The notes under the pieces: generated by a model
What the model was told of the DNA's origin: nothing
The model's database searches: none
What the model saw: only the letters and a program-made list of their open reading frames with translations
In this document: positions 25,015 to 33,145 of the stretch, in pieces
How positions within the stretch are numbered: position 1 is the first letter of the stretch
Layout of the letters: each line of letters begins with the position of its first letter
DNA from: Bacteroidales bacterium
Lineage (GTDB): Bacteria; Bacteroidota; Bacteroidia; Bacteroidales; Muribaculaceae
Length of the DNA stretch: 50,571 nucleotides
Direction of reading: 5' to 3'
Assembly (NCBI GenBank): GCA_014800605.1
Contig: JAAVFS010000119.1
Coordinates: 1-50,571, forward strand
Made by a program: the position numbers and the translations under genes

Positions 25015-26499
25015 ATGACTGACGACAATATTTCCGGCTCCCGTGCCGAGGGCTTCAAGGCCGACTTCCTCCGACGTGTGAAAAGCGTGACAGTGACCCG
25101 CTGGATCCGATTTGCCATCGTGGCACTCGTATTCCTGGCATGGGTCATATGGATGAAGTCGCCCCTGCTCGCCGTCTTCCTGCTCCTGCTGTTTGACATC
25201 TACATCACCGGCTACATCCCCTTCACATGGTGGAAAAAGAGCAACAGCAAGATAGTACGCGTCCTGATGAGCTGGGTCGACGCCATCGTCTATGCTCTTG
25301 TCCTGGTCTACTTCTTCTTCGCATTCGTAGGTCAGAACTATCAAATCCCCTCATCATCGCTCGAAGGCACCCTCCTGACCGGCGACTACCTCTTTGTCAA
25401 CAAGATGGTCTATGGCCCCCGCGTGCCGATGACACCCGTCCACTTCCCGCTCGTCCACAACCGCATGCCCGAACTCCTTGGTGGCGGCAAGAGCTATCTC
25501 GAGTCACCCTCGATCGAGTATAAGCGTCTGGCCGGACTGCGCGACATAGAGTCGGGCGATATCGTCGTCTTCAACTTCCCCACCGGCGACACCGTGCTCA
25601 CCAAGTCGCCCGGCACCCTCGACTACTATCAGCTGCGCGAATACATCAGCCGCTATGCCGGCCCCGAACATGTCGACAACGCTATCGCCGGATATGGCGA
25701 GAAAGTCTACTATCCCGTCGACCGCCGCGAAAACTATGTCAAGCGCTGCGTAGGCCTCCCCGGCGAGTGGATCAAGATCGTCGACGGCACAGTCTATATC
25801 GACGGAGTCGCTCAGCATCGACCTGAGAATGTGCAGTATAACTACCTCGTCACCACCGCCCCCGGCCGCCCGATCACCTCAGCCGAGTGGAAGAAGCTCG
25901 GCGTAGCCCTCTCCGACGTGGAGACCCTCACCCCCACCCATAGCGACCCCTTCACCCTCGTCAATAACGGACTGACCCGCGATGACCTCACCGCTCAGCC
26001 CCACTATATCGTCCCGCTGACCGACGCCCGCGTCGAGGCCCTCAGAGCCATGGCCGGCGTGGAGTCTGTGAGCCTTGCCTCGGCAGTCGAGGAGCTCCCG
26101 CTCTTCCCCTTCGCACTCTCCGACGGGTGGACCCGCGCCGACTATGGCGGCCGATTCGGCATCCGCATCCCGGCCAAGGGGATGACTATACCCGTCGATC
26201 GCGAAGCGTGGGAGACCTACGAACGCTGCATCCGCATCTATGAAAACAATCCCACAGCCGAGTTTCGCGACGGCTCCCTCTGGATCGACGGCGAAAAGCG
26301 TGATACCTACACATTCGGCATGGACTATTACTTCATGATGGGCGACAACCGCGACAAGTCGCTCGACTCCCGCTACTGGGGATTCGTGCCCGAAGACCAT
26401 ATCGTCGGCACCCCCTGGCGCGTGCTCATCTCTTTCGACGGCGAGAATGGCGGCGTGCGCTGGAACCGTATCCTTAAAGACGCCAATCCCGACAAGTGA
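25015..26499 (+). CDS. lepB: Signal peptidase I
   Basis: A 494-aa membrane protease that removes signal peptides from exported proteins. Three hydrophobic segments occur within the first 110 residues. The catalytic serine is in NYQIPSSSLEGTLLTGDYLF and the general-base lysine in RRENYVKRCVGLPGEW; the C-terminal block MGDNRDKSLDSRYWGFVPEDH is diagnostic. It is about twice the length of the E. coli-type core because of a large insertion (about residues 270-405), typical of Bacteroidota. Its stop overlaps the GTG of the WbqC-like gene. Confidence 0.96.
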   Translation: MTDDNISGSRAEGFKADFLRRVKSVTVTRWIRFAIVALVFLAWVIWMKSPLLAVFLLLLFDIYITGYIPFTWWKKSNSKIVRVLMSWVDAIVYALVLVYFFFAFVGQNYQIPSSSLEGTLLTGDYLFVNKMVYGPRVPMTPVHFPLVHNRMPELLGGGKSYLESPSIEYKRLAGLRDIESGDIVVFNFPTGDTVLTKSPGTLDYYQLREYISRYAGPEHVDNAIAGYGEKVYYPVDRRENYVKRCVGLPGEWIKIVDGTVYIDGVAQHRPENVQYNYLVTTAPGRPITSAEWKKLGVALSDVETLTPTHSDPFTLVNNGLTRDDLTAQPHYIVPLTDARVEALRAMAGVESVSLASAVEELPLFPFALSDGWTRADYGGRFGIRIPAKGMTIPVDREAWETYERCIRIYENNPTAEFRDGSLWIDGEKRDTYTFGMDYYFMMGDNRDKSLDSRYWGFVPEDHIVGTPWRVLISFDGENGGVRWNRILKDANPDK

Positions 26500-27161
26500 T
26501 CACCCCCCTGACCCTCCATCCCGACACGACCATACTGCTCGAGCCCCGCTATTTCGGCTCGATAGGGTGGTATGCCGCCATGGCCTCATGCGAATATGCA
26601 CTCGTAGACTATACCTCGCGCTACGACAAGCGCCGAAAGCTGACGCATCGCACCACGATAGCCGACGTCAACGGCCCCCTCGATCTCACCGTGCCGATCT
26701 CACGTCCGCCGCTGACCGACCATGATGCGGGCCCTCTGACATGGAGCGACATCCTCGTGTCGCCACACGACCAGTGGTGGAACATACACCGCGTCACCCT
26801 CGAGAGCGCTTACGGACGCACACCCTACTTCGAATTCTACATCGATCGCTTCCTTCCCGCCCTGACTCCCGGAGTCGTCGACCGATTTCCGACCCTTCGC
26901 GAGCTGGATACATTTCTTGACCGCGAGATACGCCGCATCCTCTGCCTCCCCGGGTCGCAGATTGTCAGCCGCCCCAAGGGCGACATCGTTGACATGCGCC
27001 GACGCGAGCCGGAGCCCCGGGCCGCTGCCGAGTGGCCCCCTTACTATCAGGTCAGAGCAGCCCGCCACGGATTCATCCCCGGCCTGAGCATCCTCGACCT
27101 CATCTTCAATCTCGGCCCCGAAGCTCCGCTGTATCTGCGGAAGGTACTGGCCACGGATTGA
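26496..27161 (+). CDS. WbqC-like family protein
   Basis: A 221-aa soluble protein of the WbqC family (PF08889). Recognisable blocks are EPRYFGSIGWYAAMASCEYA, RTTIADVNGPLDLTVPISRP, HDQWWNIHRVTLESAYGRTP and GLSILDLIFNLGPEA. WbqC proteins appear in O-antigen and glycan gene sets, possibly as transferases, but the reaction is unproven. A GTG start at 26496 overlaps the lepB stop. Its 3' end overlaps the convergent acetyltransferase by 56 bp. Confidence 0.9.
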   Translation: MITPLTLHPDTTILLEPRYFGSIGWYAAMASCEYALVDYTSRYDKRRKLTHRTTIADVNGPLDLTVPISRPPLTDHDAGPLTWSDILVSPHDQWWNIHRVTLESAYGRTPYFEFYIDRFLPALTPGVVDRFPTLRELDTFLDREIRRILCLPGSQIVSRPKGDIVDMRRREPEPRAAAEWPPYYQVRAARHGFIPGLSILDLIFNLGPEAPLYLRKVLATD

Positions 27162-27732
27162 CCGGACTATAGCCGCACTCGCCTCTCAGCACACGGGCCG
27201 GGACACCCCCTACCGAACAACCCGCAGGGACATCGGCAGTGACCACCGCACCCGCTCCTATCATAGACCCGCGACCTATTCTGACATCCTCCACGATGCA
27301 GACCGACGGCCCTGCGTAGACATCATCTTCTATCGTAGCCGCTTTGCCTCTCATCGAGCCGATCGTGGTGCAGTGCGACAGATTGACATTATTGCCTATC
27401 ACCGCCGACGCATTGATGACAACGCTGTGGTCGTGACCGATGTAGAGCCCGTAGCCAATCCTGACCTCAGTCGGGATAAGCATCGCATACTTCCGGCGAT
27501 ACTTCTCCATCCGCAGCCTGAAGTAGGGGTAGAGCCATCCGCGATGCTGACAAAGCCGGAAGAAAAACTGAAATCCCATCGAGGGCGACTTGAAATGCAT
27601 GGCCCAGAGCTTGATCCACGAGCCTGTGCGACGCCCCGTGATACGGAAATAGTCGCTTCTGACAAGCTCCATGCAGTCGCCGTATGACTCCGCGACCGGT
27701 ATTGTGATATCGTTGACGATAGTATGCTTCAT
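27106..27732 (-). CDS. Left-handed beta-helix acyltransferase (serine acetyltransferase-like)
   Basis: A 208-aa transferase with hexapeptide repeats between about residues 95 and 180 (IGYGLYIGHDHSVVINASAV, IGNNVNLSHCTTIG, VRIGRGSMIGAGAVVTADV) and the closing motif GVPARVLRG. The catalytic His is probably in LSHCTTIG. The N-terminal third is helical and unlike CysE. It may acetylate serine or a sugar on a surface glycan; the neighbouring glycosyltransferase favours the latter, as inference. Confidence 0.85.
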   Translation of the reverse strand: MKHTIVNDITIPVAESYGDCMELVRSDYFRITGRRTGSWIKLWAMHFKSPSMGFQFFFRLCQHRGWLYPYFRLRMEKYRRKYAMLIPTEVRIGYGLYIGHDHSVVINASAVIGNNVNLSHCTTIGSMRGKAATIEDDVYAGPSVCIVEDVRIGRGSMIGAGAVVTADVPAGCSVGGVPARVLRGECGYSPVNPWPVPSADTAELRGRD

Positions 27733-27770
27733 TACAGTGGGAGGGGGATGATGAGATTAGCAGACACCTG

Positions 27771-27778
27771 CAAAAGTA
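27771..27778 (-). promoter_or_regulatory. Probable promoter of the acyltransferase gene
   Basis: TACTTTTG on the minus strand matches TAnnTTTG and lies 39 nt upstream of the acyltransferase ATG. It is followed by a C, as in other -7 boxes here. Confidence 0.45.
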
Positions 27779-27830
27779 GATATAATTTTCCACCCTCGTG
27801 CCCGCACGACCCGTTTTTTTCCTATTAGCG

Positions 27831-27861
27831 TTGCATATTTCTCCGCATATTCCTAAATTTA
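27831..27861 (+). promoter_or_regulatory. Promoter of the family 2 glycosyltransferase gene
   Basis: TTG (27831-27833), a 20-nt spacer and TAAATTTA (27854-27861) fit the Bacteroidota pattern apart from the last base. The start would be near 27868, 12 nt before the ATG at 27880. Confidence 0.55.
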
Positions 27862-27879
27862 CATTGTTAATAGTCACCT

Positions 27880-28872
27880 ATGTCCGACAAGGAAGTACAT
27901 ACCCTCAGCTTCGAGTCCCGGCGAGCAGCATCCATGGCGTCAACCCCGTGGATCACCCTCGCCACGCCGACATTCAATCGCCGCCGCGAGCTCGGGCGCC
28001 TATATGACTCCTTGCTCCGGCTTCGCGAGAATACCCCCGCCCACATCGAATTCGAGTGGCTCATAATCGATGATGGCTCGACCGATGGCACAATCGATCA
28101 GATAGCCCGCTGGGCCGACGACAACCGCCTGCCCATCAGATATTTCTATCAGACTAACAGCGGTAAGCACGTAGCCGACAATCGTGCCGTCAGGCTTGCC
28201 CGCGGCGAGATGGTGCTCTCCATCGACTCCGACGACGAACTGACCCCCGATGCCCTCAATCTCTTCCACGACACATGGACCTCCCTCTCTGACTCCCAGC
28301 GCGCCGGGCTCAAGGGAGTGACAGCCCGCTGCATCGATCCCGCTACAGGCCGTCTCGTCGGCACCCCGCTACCCCGCCGCCACAATGGCGGCCATTTCCT
28401 GATAGCCTCCCCGCAGGACCTCCGCCACCGCTATCACGTCAAAGGCGAGATGGTAGGCTTCACCCGGCGCGACATCCTCCTGCAATACCCCCACGAACTG
28501 CGCCCCGACGTCGGCAAATTCATGCCCGAAGGAATCATCTGGTATAGCATAGGCCGGAAATACAAAGAGTATGTCATCGACCGTCCCGCACGCCTCTATC
28601 ATCAGGATGAAGGGAGCGCCATCATGAGCGGAGGAAGTCGCAACCGCGCCCCGCAAAACTACTATCTGTGGCAGTATCAGGTCAATAACCTTTTCAGCCG
28701 CTACCTCCTGCACGACCCCAAGAGCATGCTCAAGGCCGCCGTAGGCCTCTCCATGGACGGCTTTCGCACAGGCCGCAGCCTCTGCGACATCCTGCGCGAC
28801 ACCCGAGGCTTCCTCCCCCGCCTCGCCGTCATCACCCTCCTCCCCGCCGGCTGGCTCCTCTCCCGCCGCTAA
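27880..28872 (+). CDS. Glycosyltransferase family 2
   Basis: A 330-aa GT-A-fold transferase. The nucleotide-sugar site is visible as TLATPTFNRRRELGRLYDSL and IDDGSTDGTIDQIARWA, followed by NSGKHVADNRAVRLARGEMV and the metal-binding DSDDELTPDA. A C-terminal hydrophobic stretch (FLPRLAVITLLPAGWLL) could attach it to the membrane. It likely adds a sugar to a cell-surface glycan; donor and acceptor are unknown. The region downstream (28873-29089) has no gene but contains a small hairpin-rich patch. Confidence 0.9.
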   Translation: MSDKEVHTLSFESRRAASMASTPWITLATPTFNRRRELGRLYDSLLRLRENTPAHIEFEWLIIDDGSTDGTIDQIARWADDNRLPIRYFYQTNSGKHVADNRAVRLARGEMVLSIDSDDELTPDALNLFHDTWTSLSDSQRAGLKGVTARCIDPATGRLVGTPLPRRHNGGHFLIASPQDLRHRYHVKGEMVGFTRRDILLQYPHELRPDVGKFMPEGIIWYSIGRKYKEYVIDRPARLYHQDEGSAIMSGGSRNRAPQNYYLWQYQVNNLFSRYLLHDPKSMLKAAVGLSMDGFRTGRSLCDILRDTRGFLPRLAVITLLPAGWLLSRR

Positions 28873-29089
28873 CTACTATTGTATGTCGCAATCCCTCCCG
28901 CATGACCCATGACCGGAGCCGGTTCTGTCGAACCTCACTCCTGCTGGCGTGGCCTTCGAAGGCGGTTTGCAGCGGCAAAGTTAACTAATTATCTGATACT
29001 TAGCAAGATGATTACCTATGGGTCAGTGTGATTTTGCATCACTATTCCGTTGAGAGTGCGGGGAGTAGGAGATTTTTGGGGAGGTAGGG

Positions 29090-29121
29090 TTTGGTAGATG
29101 AGGAGGTTTTGCTTAATTTTG
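29090..29121 (+). promoter_or_regulatory. Promoter immediately before the 4Fe-4S membrane protein gene
   Basis: TTTG (29090-29093), a 20-nt spacer and TAATTTTG (29114-29121) match the consensus exactly. The ATG at 29127 lies only 5 nt after the -7 box, so the transcript would be leaderless or nearly so. Confidence 0.5.
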
Positions 29122-29126
29122 AGGGT

Positions 29127-30008
29127 ATGAATGGAAAGGCTCTCAGATATGTGCGCATTGTGGTGCAGACGGCGGTGATTCTGCTGCTGACCGCCCTGCT
29201 GCTGGCCACCCCGACCGCCGCTGTGGCTGCCCCGGGCGCCGCGCTCAAGGGGTGGATGCTCTTTCCGCTTGCCTTCGGAGGGATGCTGCTGGTGGTGGCC
29301 TTCTGGGCAGGCGTGACGCTCCTGTTCGGGAGGGTCTACTGCTCAACGATGTGTCCGGTAGGCACTTTGCAGGACCTCTCGGCGCGCTTCCGACGCTGGG
29401 TTTGGCCCTCGAGCCGGCGCCCCTACCGCTACTCGCCCCCCGCGCCGCTGAGTGTGCGCGCGGCGATGATCGTCATGCTGATAATGAGTGCTGCTCTGGG
29501 CGCCGCCGCCACGGGGTGGGCGCTGATGCCCTTCATACAGGTCTCGCCGACCGACTCCTATGAGCATATCGTCTATGCCGTCACTCCCCATGAGCATCAC
29601 TTGGGCGCCAGGCTGATAGCGGCTGCGGGAGTCAATCTGGTCTTTATCGTCGGGATGGGCATGTGGCGCGGGCGCGAGCTATGCAACAAGCTCTGTCCGC
29701 TCGGAGCCGGCATGGGCGCACTGAGTCCACTGGCTCTGATGCAGATAGATATCGACACTGACCGCTGCACCCACTGCCGCCGCTGTGAGGATGTCTGCAA
29801 AGCCGGGTGTCTTGACTCGGAGATCAGCACGATCGACGCTCAGCGCTGCGTCCGCTGCTTCGACTGTCTGGCCGCCTGCCACGACGACGCTATCCGCTTC
29901 ACCACTCGTCGCCACCGCCTGTCGATTCCGATGCTTCAGAAGATCGAGAAGCCTGCGGCGGCGATGGTCAAGCCCGAGGAGCCCGCCATGAATGAAATGA
30001 AAAAGTAA
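29127..30008 (+). CDS. NapH/CcoG-like 4Fe-4S membrane protein
   Basis: A 293-aa membrane ferredoxin. An N-terminal helix (VRIVVQTAVILLLTALLLAT) and three more helices precede a CxxxCP motif (YCSTMCPVGTLQD), a second one (ELCNKLCPLGAGM), and two complete 4Fe-4S ligand sets, CTHCRRCEDVCKAGCL and CVRCFDCLAACHDDAI. Such proteins pass electrons from quinol to periplasmic or cytosolic partners. The partner oxidoreductase is not in the window. An upstream TTG at 29091 would add 12 residues, but the ATG at 29127 with GAGGG just before it is better. Only 21 bp separate it from thyA. Confidence 0.88.
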   Translation: MNGKALRYVRIVVQTAVILLLTALLLATPTAAVAAPGAALKGWMLFPLAFGGMLLVVAFWAGVTLLFGRVYCSTMCPVGTLQDLSARFRRWVWPSSRRPYRYSPPAPLSVRAAMIVMLIMSAALGAAATGWALMPFIQVSPTDSYEHIVYAVTPHEHHLGARLIAAAGVNLVFIVGMGMWRGRELCNKLCPLGAGMGALSPLALMQIDIDTDRCTHCRRCEDVCKAGCLDSEISTIDAQRCVRCFDCLAACHDDAIRFTTRRHRLSIPMLQKIEKPAAAMVKPEEPAMNEMKK

Positions 30009-30029
30009 TTAACAGAATATCATAGAGTA

Positions 30030-30824
30030 ATGAAACAATATCTCGATCTGCTCAGACACATAATGGAGCACGGCACATCGAAGTCGGACCGCACCGGCAC
30101 GGGGACACGCAGCGTCTTCGGCTATCAGATGCGATTTGACCTCTCGGAGGGTTTTCCGATGCTGACCACCAAGAAGCTGCATCTGAAGTCAATCATCCAC
30201 GAGTTGCTATGGTTTCTCCGGGGTGACACCAACGTCAAGTATCTGCAGGAAAACGGTGTCAGAATCTGGAATGAATGGGCCGATCCCGATGGGGAGCTTG
30301 GCCATATCTACGGCTATCAGTGGCGCTCATGGCCTGACTATGACGGCGGCCATATCGATCAGATCTCGGAGGTCATCGAGGCCCTCAAGACCAACCCCGA
30401 CTCACGCCGAATCATAGTCAGCGCCTGGAATGTGGCCGACATCAAGAATATGAATCTTCCCCCCTGCCACGCTTTCTTCCAGTTCTATGTGGCCGACGGC
30501 AAGCTGTCGCTCCAGCTCTATCAGCGGAGTGCCGACACATTTCTCGGCGTGCCGTTCAATATCGCCTCGTATGCTCTGCTGCTTCTGATGGTAGCGCAGG
30601 TGACCGGCCTGAAGCCCGGCGAGTTTGTCCATACTCTGGGCGATGCACATATATATAATAACCATTTCGATCAGGTGGCAGAGCAGCTCAGCCGCGAGCC
30701 GCGCCGACTCCCACGCATGGTCATCAACCCGGAGGTAAAGGATATCTTCGACTTCAAGTATGAGGATTTCAAACTTGAGGACTATGATCCGATGCCCCAC
30801 ATAAAGGCCGAAGTCTCAGTATGA
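30030..30824 (+). CDS. thyA: Thymidylate synthase
   Basis: A 264-aa ThyA enzyme that makes dTMP from dUMP using methylene-tetrahydrofolate. The catalytic cysteine is in [25 protein letters not shown] at the N-terminus, [20 protein letters not shown] for dUMP binding, and HIYNNHFDQ are also conserved. Normal length. It overlaps folA by four bases (ATGA), a common arrangement that couples dTMP synthesis to folate reduction. Confidence 0.98.
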   Translation: MKQYLDLLRHIMEHGTSKSDRTGTGTRSVFGYQMRFDLSEGFPMLTTKKLHLKSIIHELLWFLRGDTNVKYLQENGVRIWNEWADPDGELGHIYGYQWRSWPDYDGGHIDQISEVIEALKTNPDSRRIIVSAWNVADIKNMNLPPCHAFFQFYVADGKLSLQLYQRSADTFLGVPFNIASYALLLLMVAQVTGLKPGEFVHTLGDAHIYNNHFDQVAEQLSREPRRLPRMVINPEVKDIFDFKYEDFKLEDYDPMPHIKAEVSV

Positions 30825-31312
30825 TAACGATTATAGCTGCCGTCACCTCTACAGGTGCCATCGGGCGCCGTGGCGATCTGATATGCCACATCCCGGGCGA
30901 CCTGCGCCACTTCAAGGAGCTGACGATGGGCCACCCGATCATCATGGGGCGCAAGACCTTCGAGTCGCTCCCCGGCGGGGCTCTCCCCGGGCGCCGCAAC
31001 ATCGTCATCACCACCCGCCGTGACTTCCGTGCCCCGGGTGTCGAGACTGTCGGCTCGCTCGCCGAGGCTATCTGCGTCGCCGGTGAGGCCGACTGCTACA
31101 TAATCGGCGGCGGACGCGTCTATGCCGAAGCGATGCCGATAGCTGATGCGCTGAGCCTGACGGAAATAGACATCGACGGGCCGGAGGATGCCGACACATT
31201 CTTCCCGGAAGTCGACCCCTCTCAGTGGCGCATGACCGCCCGGAGCGAGACACTGACCGACCCCCGTACATCCGTGGCCTACCGCTTCACCGACTACACT
31301 CGCCGACCTTAG
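30821..31312 (+). CDS. folA: Dihydrofolate reductase
   Basis: A 163-aa DHFR. Folate and NADPH site blocks are [40 protein letters not shown] with the catalytic acid Asp, [18 protein letters not shown] and [24 protein letters not shown]. The usual Trp before the acidic residue is Cys here (LICHIP), a minor variant. It regenerates tetrahydrofolate used by ThyA. Repeat copy 3 starts 14 bp after its stop. Confidence 0.96.
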   Translation: MITIIAAVTSTGAIGRRGDLICHIPGDLRHFKELTMGHPIIMGRKTFESLPGGALPGRRNIVITTRRDFRAPGVETVGSLAEAICVAGEADCYIIGGGRVYAEAMPIADALSLTEIDIDGPEDADTFFPEVDPSQWRMTARSETLTDPRTSVAYRFTDYTRRP

Positions 31313-31325
31313 ACGTCAATACACC

Positions 31326-31382
31326 AAGCGAGCCGCTATCTCCCGATAGCAGCTCGCTTAATAAACCAATCATTATCACATT
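31326..31382 (+). repeat. Interspersed repeat, copy 3 (shortened)
   Basis: A hairpin of AAGCGAGCCGCTATC, loop TCC or TCCC, and GATAGCAGCTCGCTT (31326-31359) is followed by the conserved linker AATAAACCAATCATTATCAC, and homology then stops near 31382. The loop-proximal pairs differ from the other copies in a compensatory way (GTC/GAC to ATC/GAT), while one C-A mismatch has appeared in the middle of the stem. It follows folA in the same orientation. Confidence 0.8.
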
Positions 31383-31554
31383 AAAAAGCAAAGTAATTTC
31401 TTTAGCAGTGGAAAAGTAATCTTGCTCTGTATATCTATAACGCGCTCGCGGCGGAAAGGTTCGATCCGTAACAAAAAAATAACGCAACCGCAACACCCGG
31501 CGTGCCGAATTAAGCTAACTTTACACTCTCCAACCATCTGATACCACCCCGATT

Positions 31555-32607
31555 ATGAATGAAAACAAGCTCAAAGAGATAGCCTCAATGTTCCGGATCG
31601 AAGCTCCGGTCAAGTCAGTAACGCCGCTGGGCGACGGCCTCATCAACGATACCTTCCGCGTCACTACCGAGGCGGGTGGAGAGGAATATGTGCTCCAGCG
31701 TGTCAACCATCACGTATTCACCGATGTGGCTGCTCTGCAGAAAAACATTGAGCGCGTGACCACCCATATCCGCCATAAGCTCGAAGCTGCCGGAGTCAGC
31801 GACATCGACCGCCGTGTGCTCCGTCTTATCCCGCTGAAAAATAGTGATATGACTTATGCGGAAGTCAGCGGCGACTATTGGCGCATGACCCTGATGATAC
31901 CTGACTCGCAGACCATCTCCGAGGTGACTCCATGCACAGCCTGCCTGACCGGCCGCGCCATAGGTGAATTTGAGGCTATGCTTGCCGACCTCCCCGGCGA
32001 GCCTGTCGCAGAGTCGATTCCACGATTTCACGACATGGAGTTCCGACTCAGCCAGTTGCGCGAGGCTGTCGAGGCCGACCGTGCCGGCCGCGTCGCCGAA
32101 GTCGGTGACCTCCTGGAGCTTATCTCCCGCTACGAGGACGATATGACCTGGGCTGAGCGCCGCTATCGCGCCGGTGAGCTCCCCAAGCGCGTCTGCCACT
32201 GTGACACGAAGGTGAGCAATATCCTCTTCGACCGCGACGGCGATGTGCTTTGCGTCATCGACCTCGATACGCTGATGCCCTCGTTCGTCTCAAGCGACTA
32301 TGGCGACTTCCTGCGCACTGCGGCCTGCACCACACCCGAGGATGAGCCCGACCTGTCGAAGATCGGTGTCAACCGCGAGATCATCGACGCCTTCACCGAG
32401 GGGTATCTGTCTACAGCCACTTTCCTCACCCCCGCTGAGCGTGAGCTGCTTCCGCGCTCTATCGCCATGTTCCCCTACATGCAGGGTGTCCGCTTCCTGA
32501 CCGACTATCTCAACGGCGACACATATTATAAAATAGTATACCCTGAACACAACCTCGTGCGGGCACGCGCCCAGCTGCGCCTCTTCGAGCTGCAGCTTGG
32601 TGACTGA
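31555..32607 (+). CDS. Aminoglycoside-phosphotransferase-fold kinase (sugar kinase-like)
   Basis: A 350-aa small-molecule kinase of the APH/choline-kinase fold. The nucleotide-binding loop is around PLGDGLINDTFRV, the catalytic loop is VCHCDTKVSNILFD (Asp and Asn), and the metal site is VIDLDTLMP. This resembles N-acetylhexosamine 1-kinase (NahK)-like proteins of gut bacteria, which phosphorylate GlcNAc or GalNAc at C1, but related enzymes act on other sugars and alcohols. No partner pathway genes are adjacent. Confidence 0.8.
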   Translation: MNENKLKEIASMFRIEAPVKSVTPLGDGLINDTFRVTTEAGGEEYVLQRVNHHVFTDVAALQKNIERVTTHIRHKLEAAGVSDIDRRVLRLIPLKNSDMTYAEVSGDYWRMTLMIPDSQTISEVTPCTACLTGRAIGEFEAMLADLPGEPVAESIPRFHDMEFRLSQLREAVEADRAGRVAEVGDLLELISRYEDDMTWAERRYRAGELPKRVCHCDTKVSNILFDRDGDVLCVIDLDTLMPSFVSSDYGDFLRTAACTTPEDEPDLSKIGVNREIIDAFTEGYLSTATFLTPAERELLPRSIAMFPYMQGVRFLTDYLNGDTYYKIVYPEHNLVRARAQLRLFELQLGD

Positions 32608-32657
32608 GCATTAGTATCTTAATAGAGAGTGTGTAGTCGGGATGGCGGGATAAGTGC

Positions 32658-32723
32658 AAAAAAAAATTATCCGTCATCCCGACGAATAATCTTCTTACCT
32701 TAAATCTAATACCATGAAAAACT
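32658..32723 (-). ncRNA. Candidate small RNA, downstream copy
   Basis: On the minus strand the order is a -7 box TATCTTTG (32728-32735), about 65 nt of RNA with the conserved stretch GGTATTAGATTTAAGGTAA, and a terminator hairpin ATTATTCGTC/GACGGATAAT with loop GGGAT (32666-32690) ending in nine T. There is no long open frame. It resembles my recollection of the Bacteroidales-1 RNA layout (Bacteroidota promoter, short conserved RNA, terminator), which I could not check. A second, 81-bp identical copy lies 271 bp away. Confidence 0.65.
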
Positions 32724-32928
32724 GATGCAAAGATAGGGGAAATATGTTTTGCAGCATATTTTTGATGCAAAAAAACACTTTATTTTAACATTATTTTTAC
32801 ATTGGAGTGTAAATCAGTGGCAATTTTAAACGATTTCAAGTGGAAAGCTACCATTTCGTGCCCTGAAAATGTCGGTGGAGGGAAATTTGACAACTCGCAG
32901 GGGATTTCGAGCTGTTTGCTGTAAGTGC

Positions 32929-32994
32929 AAAAAAAAATTATCCGTCATCCCGACGAATAATCTTCTTACCTTAAATCTAATACCATGAAAAACT
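32929..32994 (-). ncRNA. Candidate small RNA, upstream copy
   Basis: This copy is identical over 81 bp (32922-33002) to the one at 32651-32731, with -7 box TACCTTTG (32999-33006), the same body and the same terminator hairpin at 32937-32961 followed by nine T. The -7 box differs in one of the two free positions. Similarity continues upstream through ATATGTTTT and AGCATATTTTT, covering the likely -33 region. Confidence 0.65.
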
Positions 32995-33145
32995 GATGCA
33001 AAGGTAGAAAAAATATGTTTTATAGCATATTTTTAGAACATAAAATCGCAATATGTTAACACTATTTCACAATAAAGTCACTTTGCAGGCGCGATATTCA
33101 CAGTTATTAGTCTTTGGTGGATTTAGACTCAGTCTTTAAAGTCGG

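Noticed and set aside
27373-27687. Plus-strand frame opposite the acyltransferase
   Set aside because: Opposite-strand frame has clear hexapeptide repeats and this one has no features.
28918-28980. tRNA or tRNA-like gene
   Set aside because: GGTTC/GAACC resembles a T-arm, but no acceptor stem, D-arm or anticodon arm of the right size can be formed.
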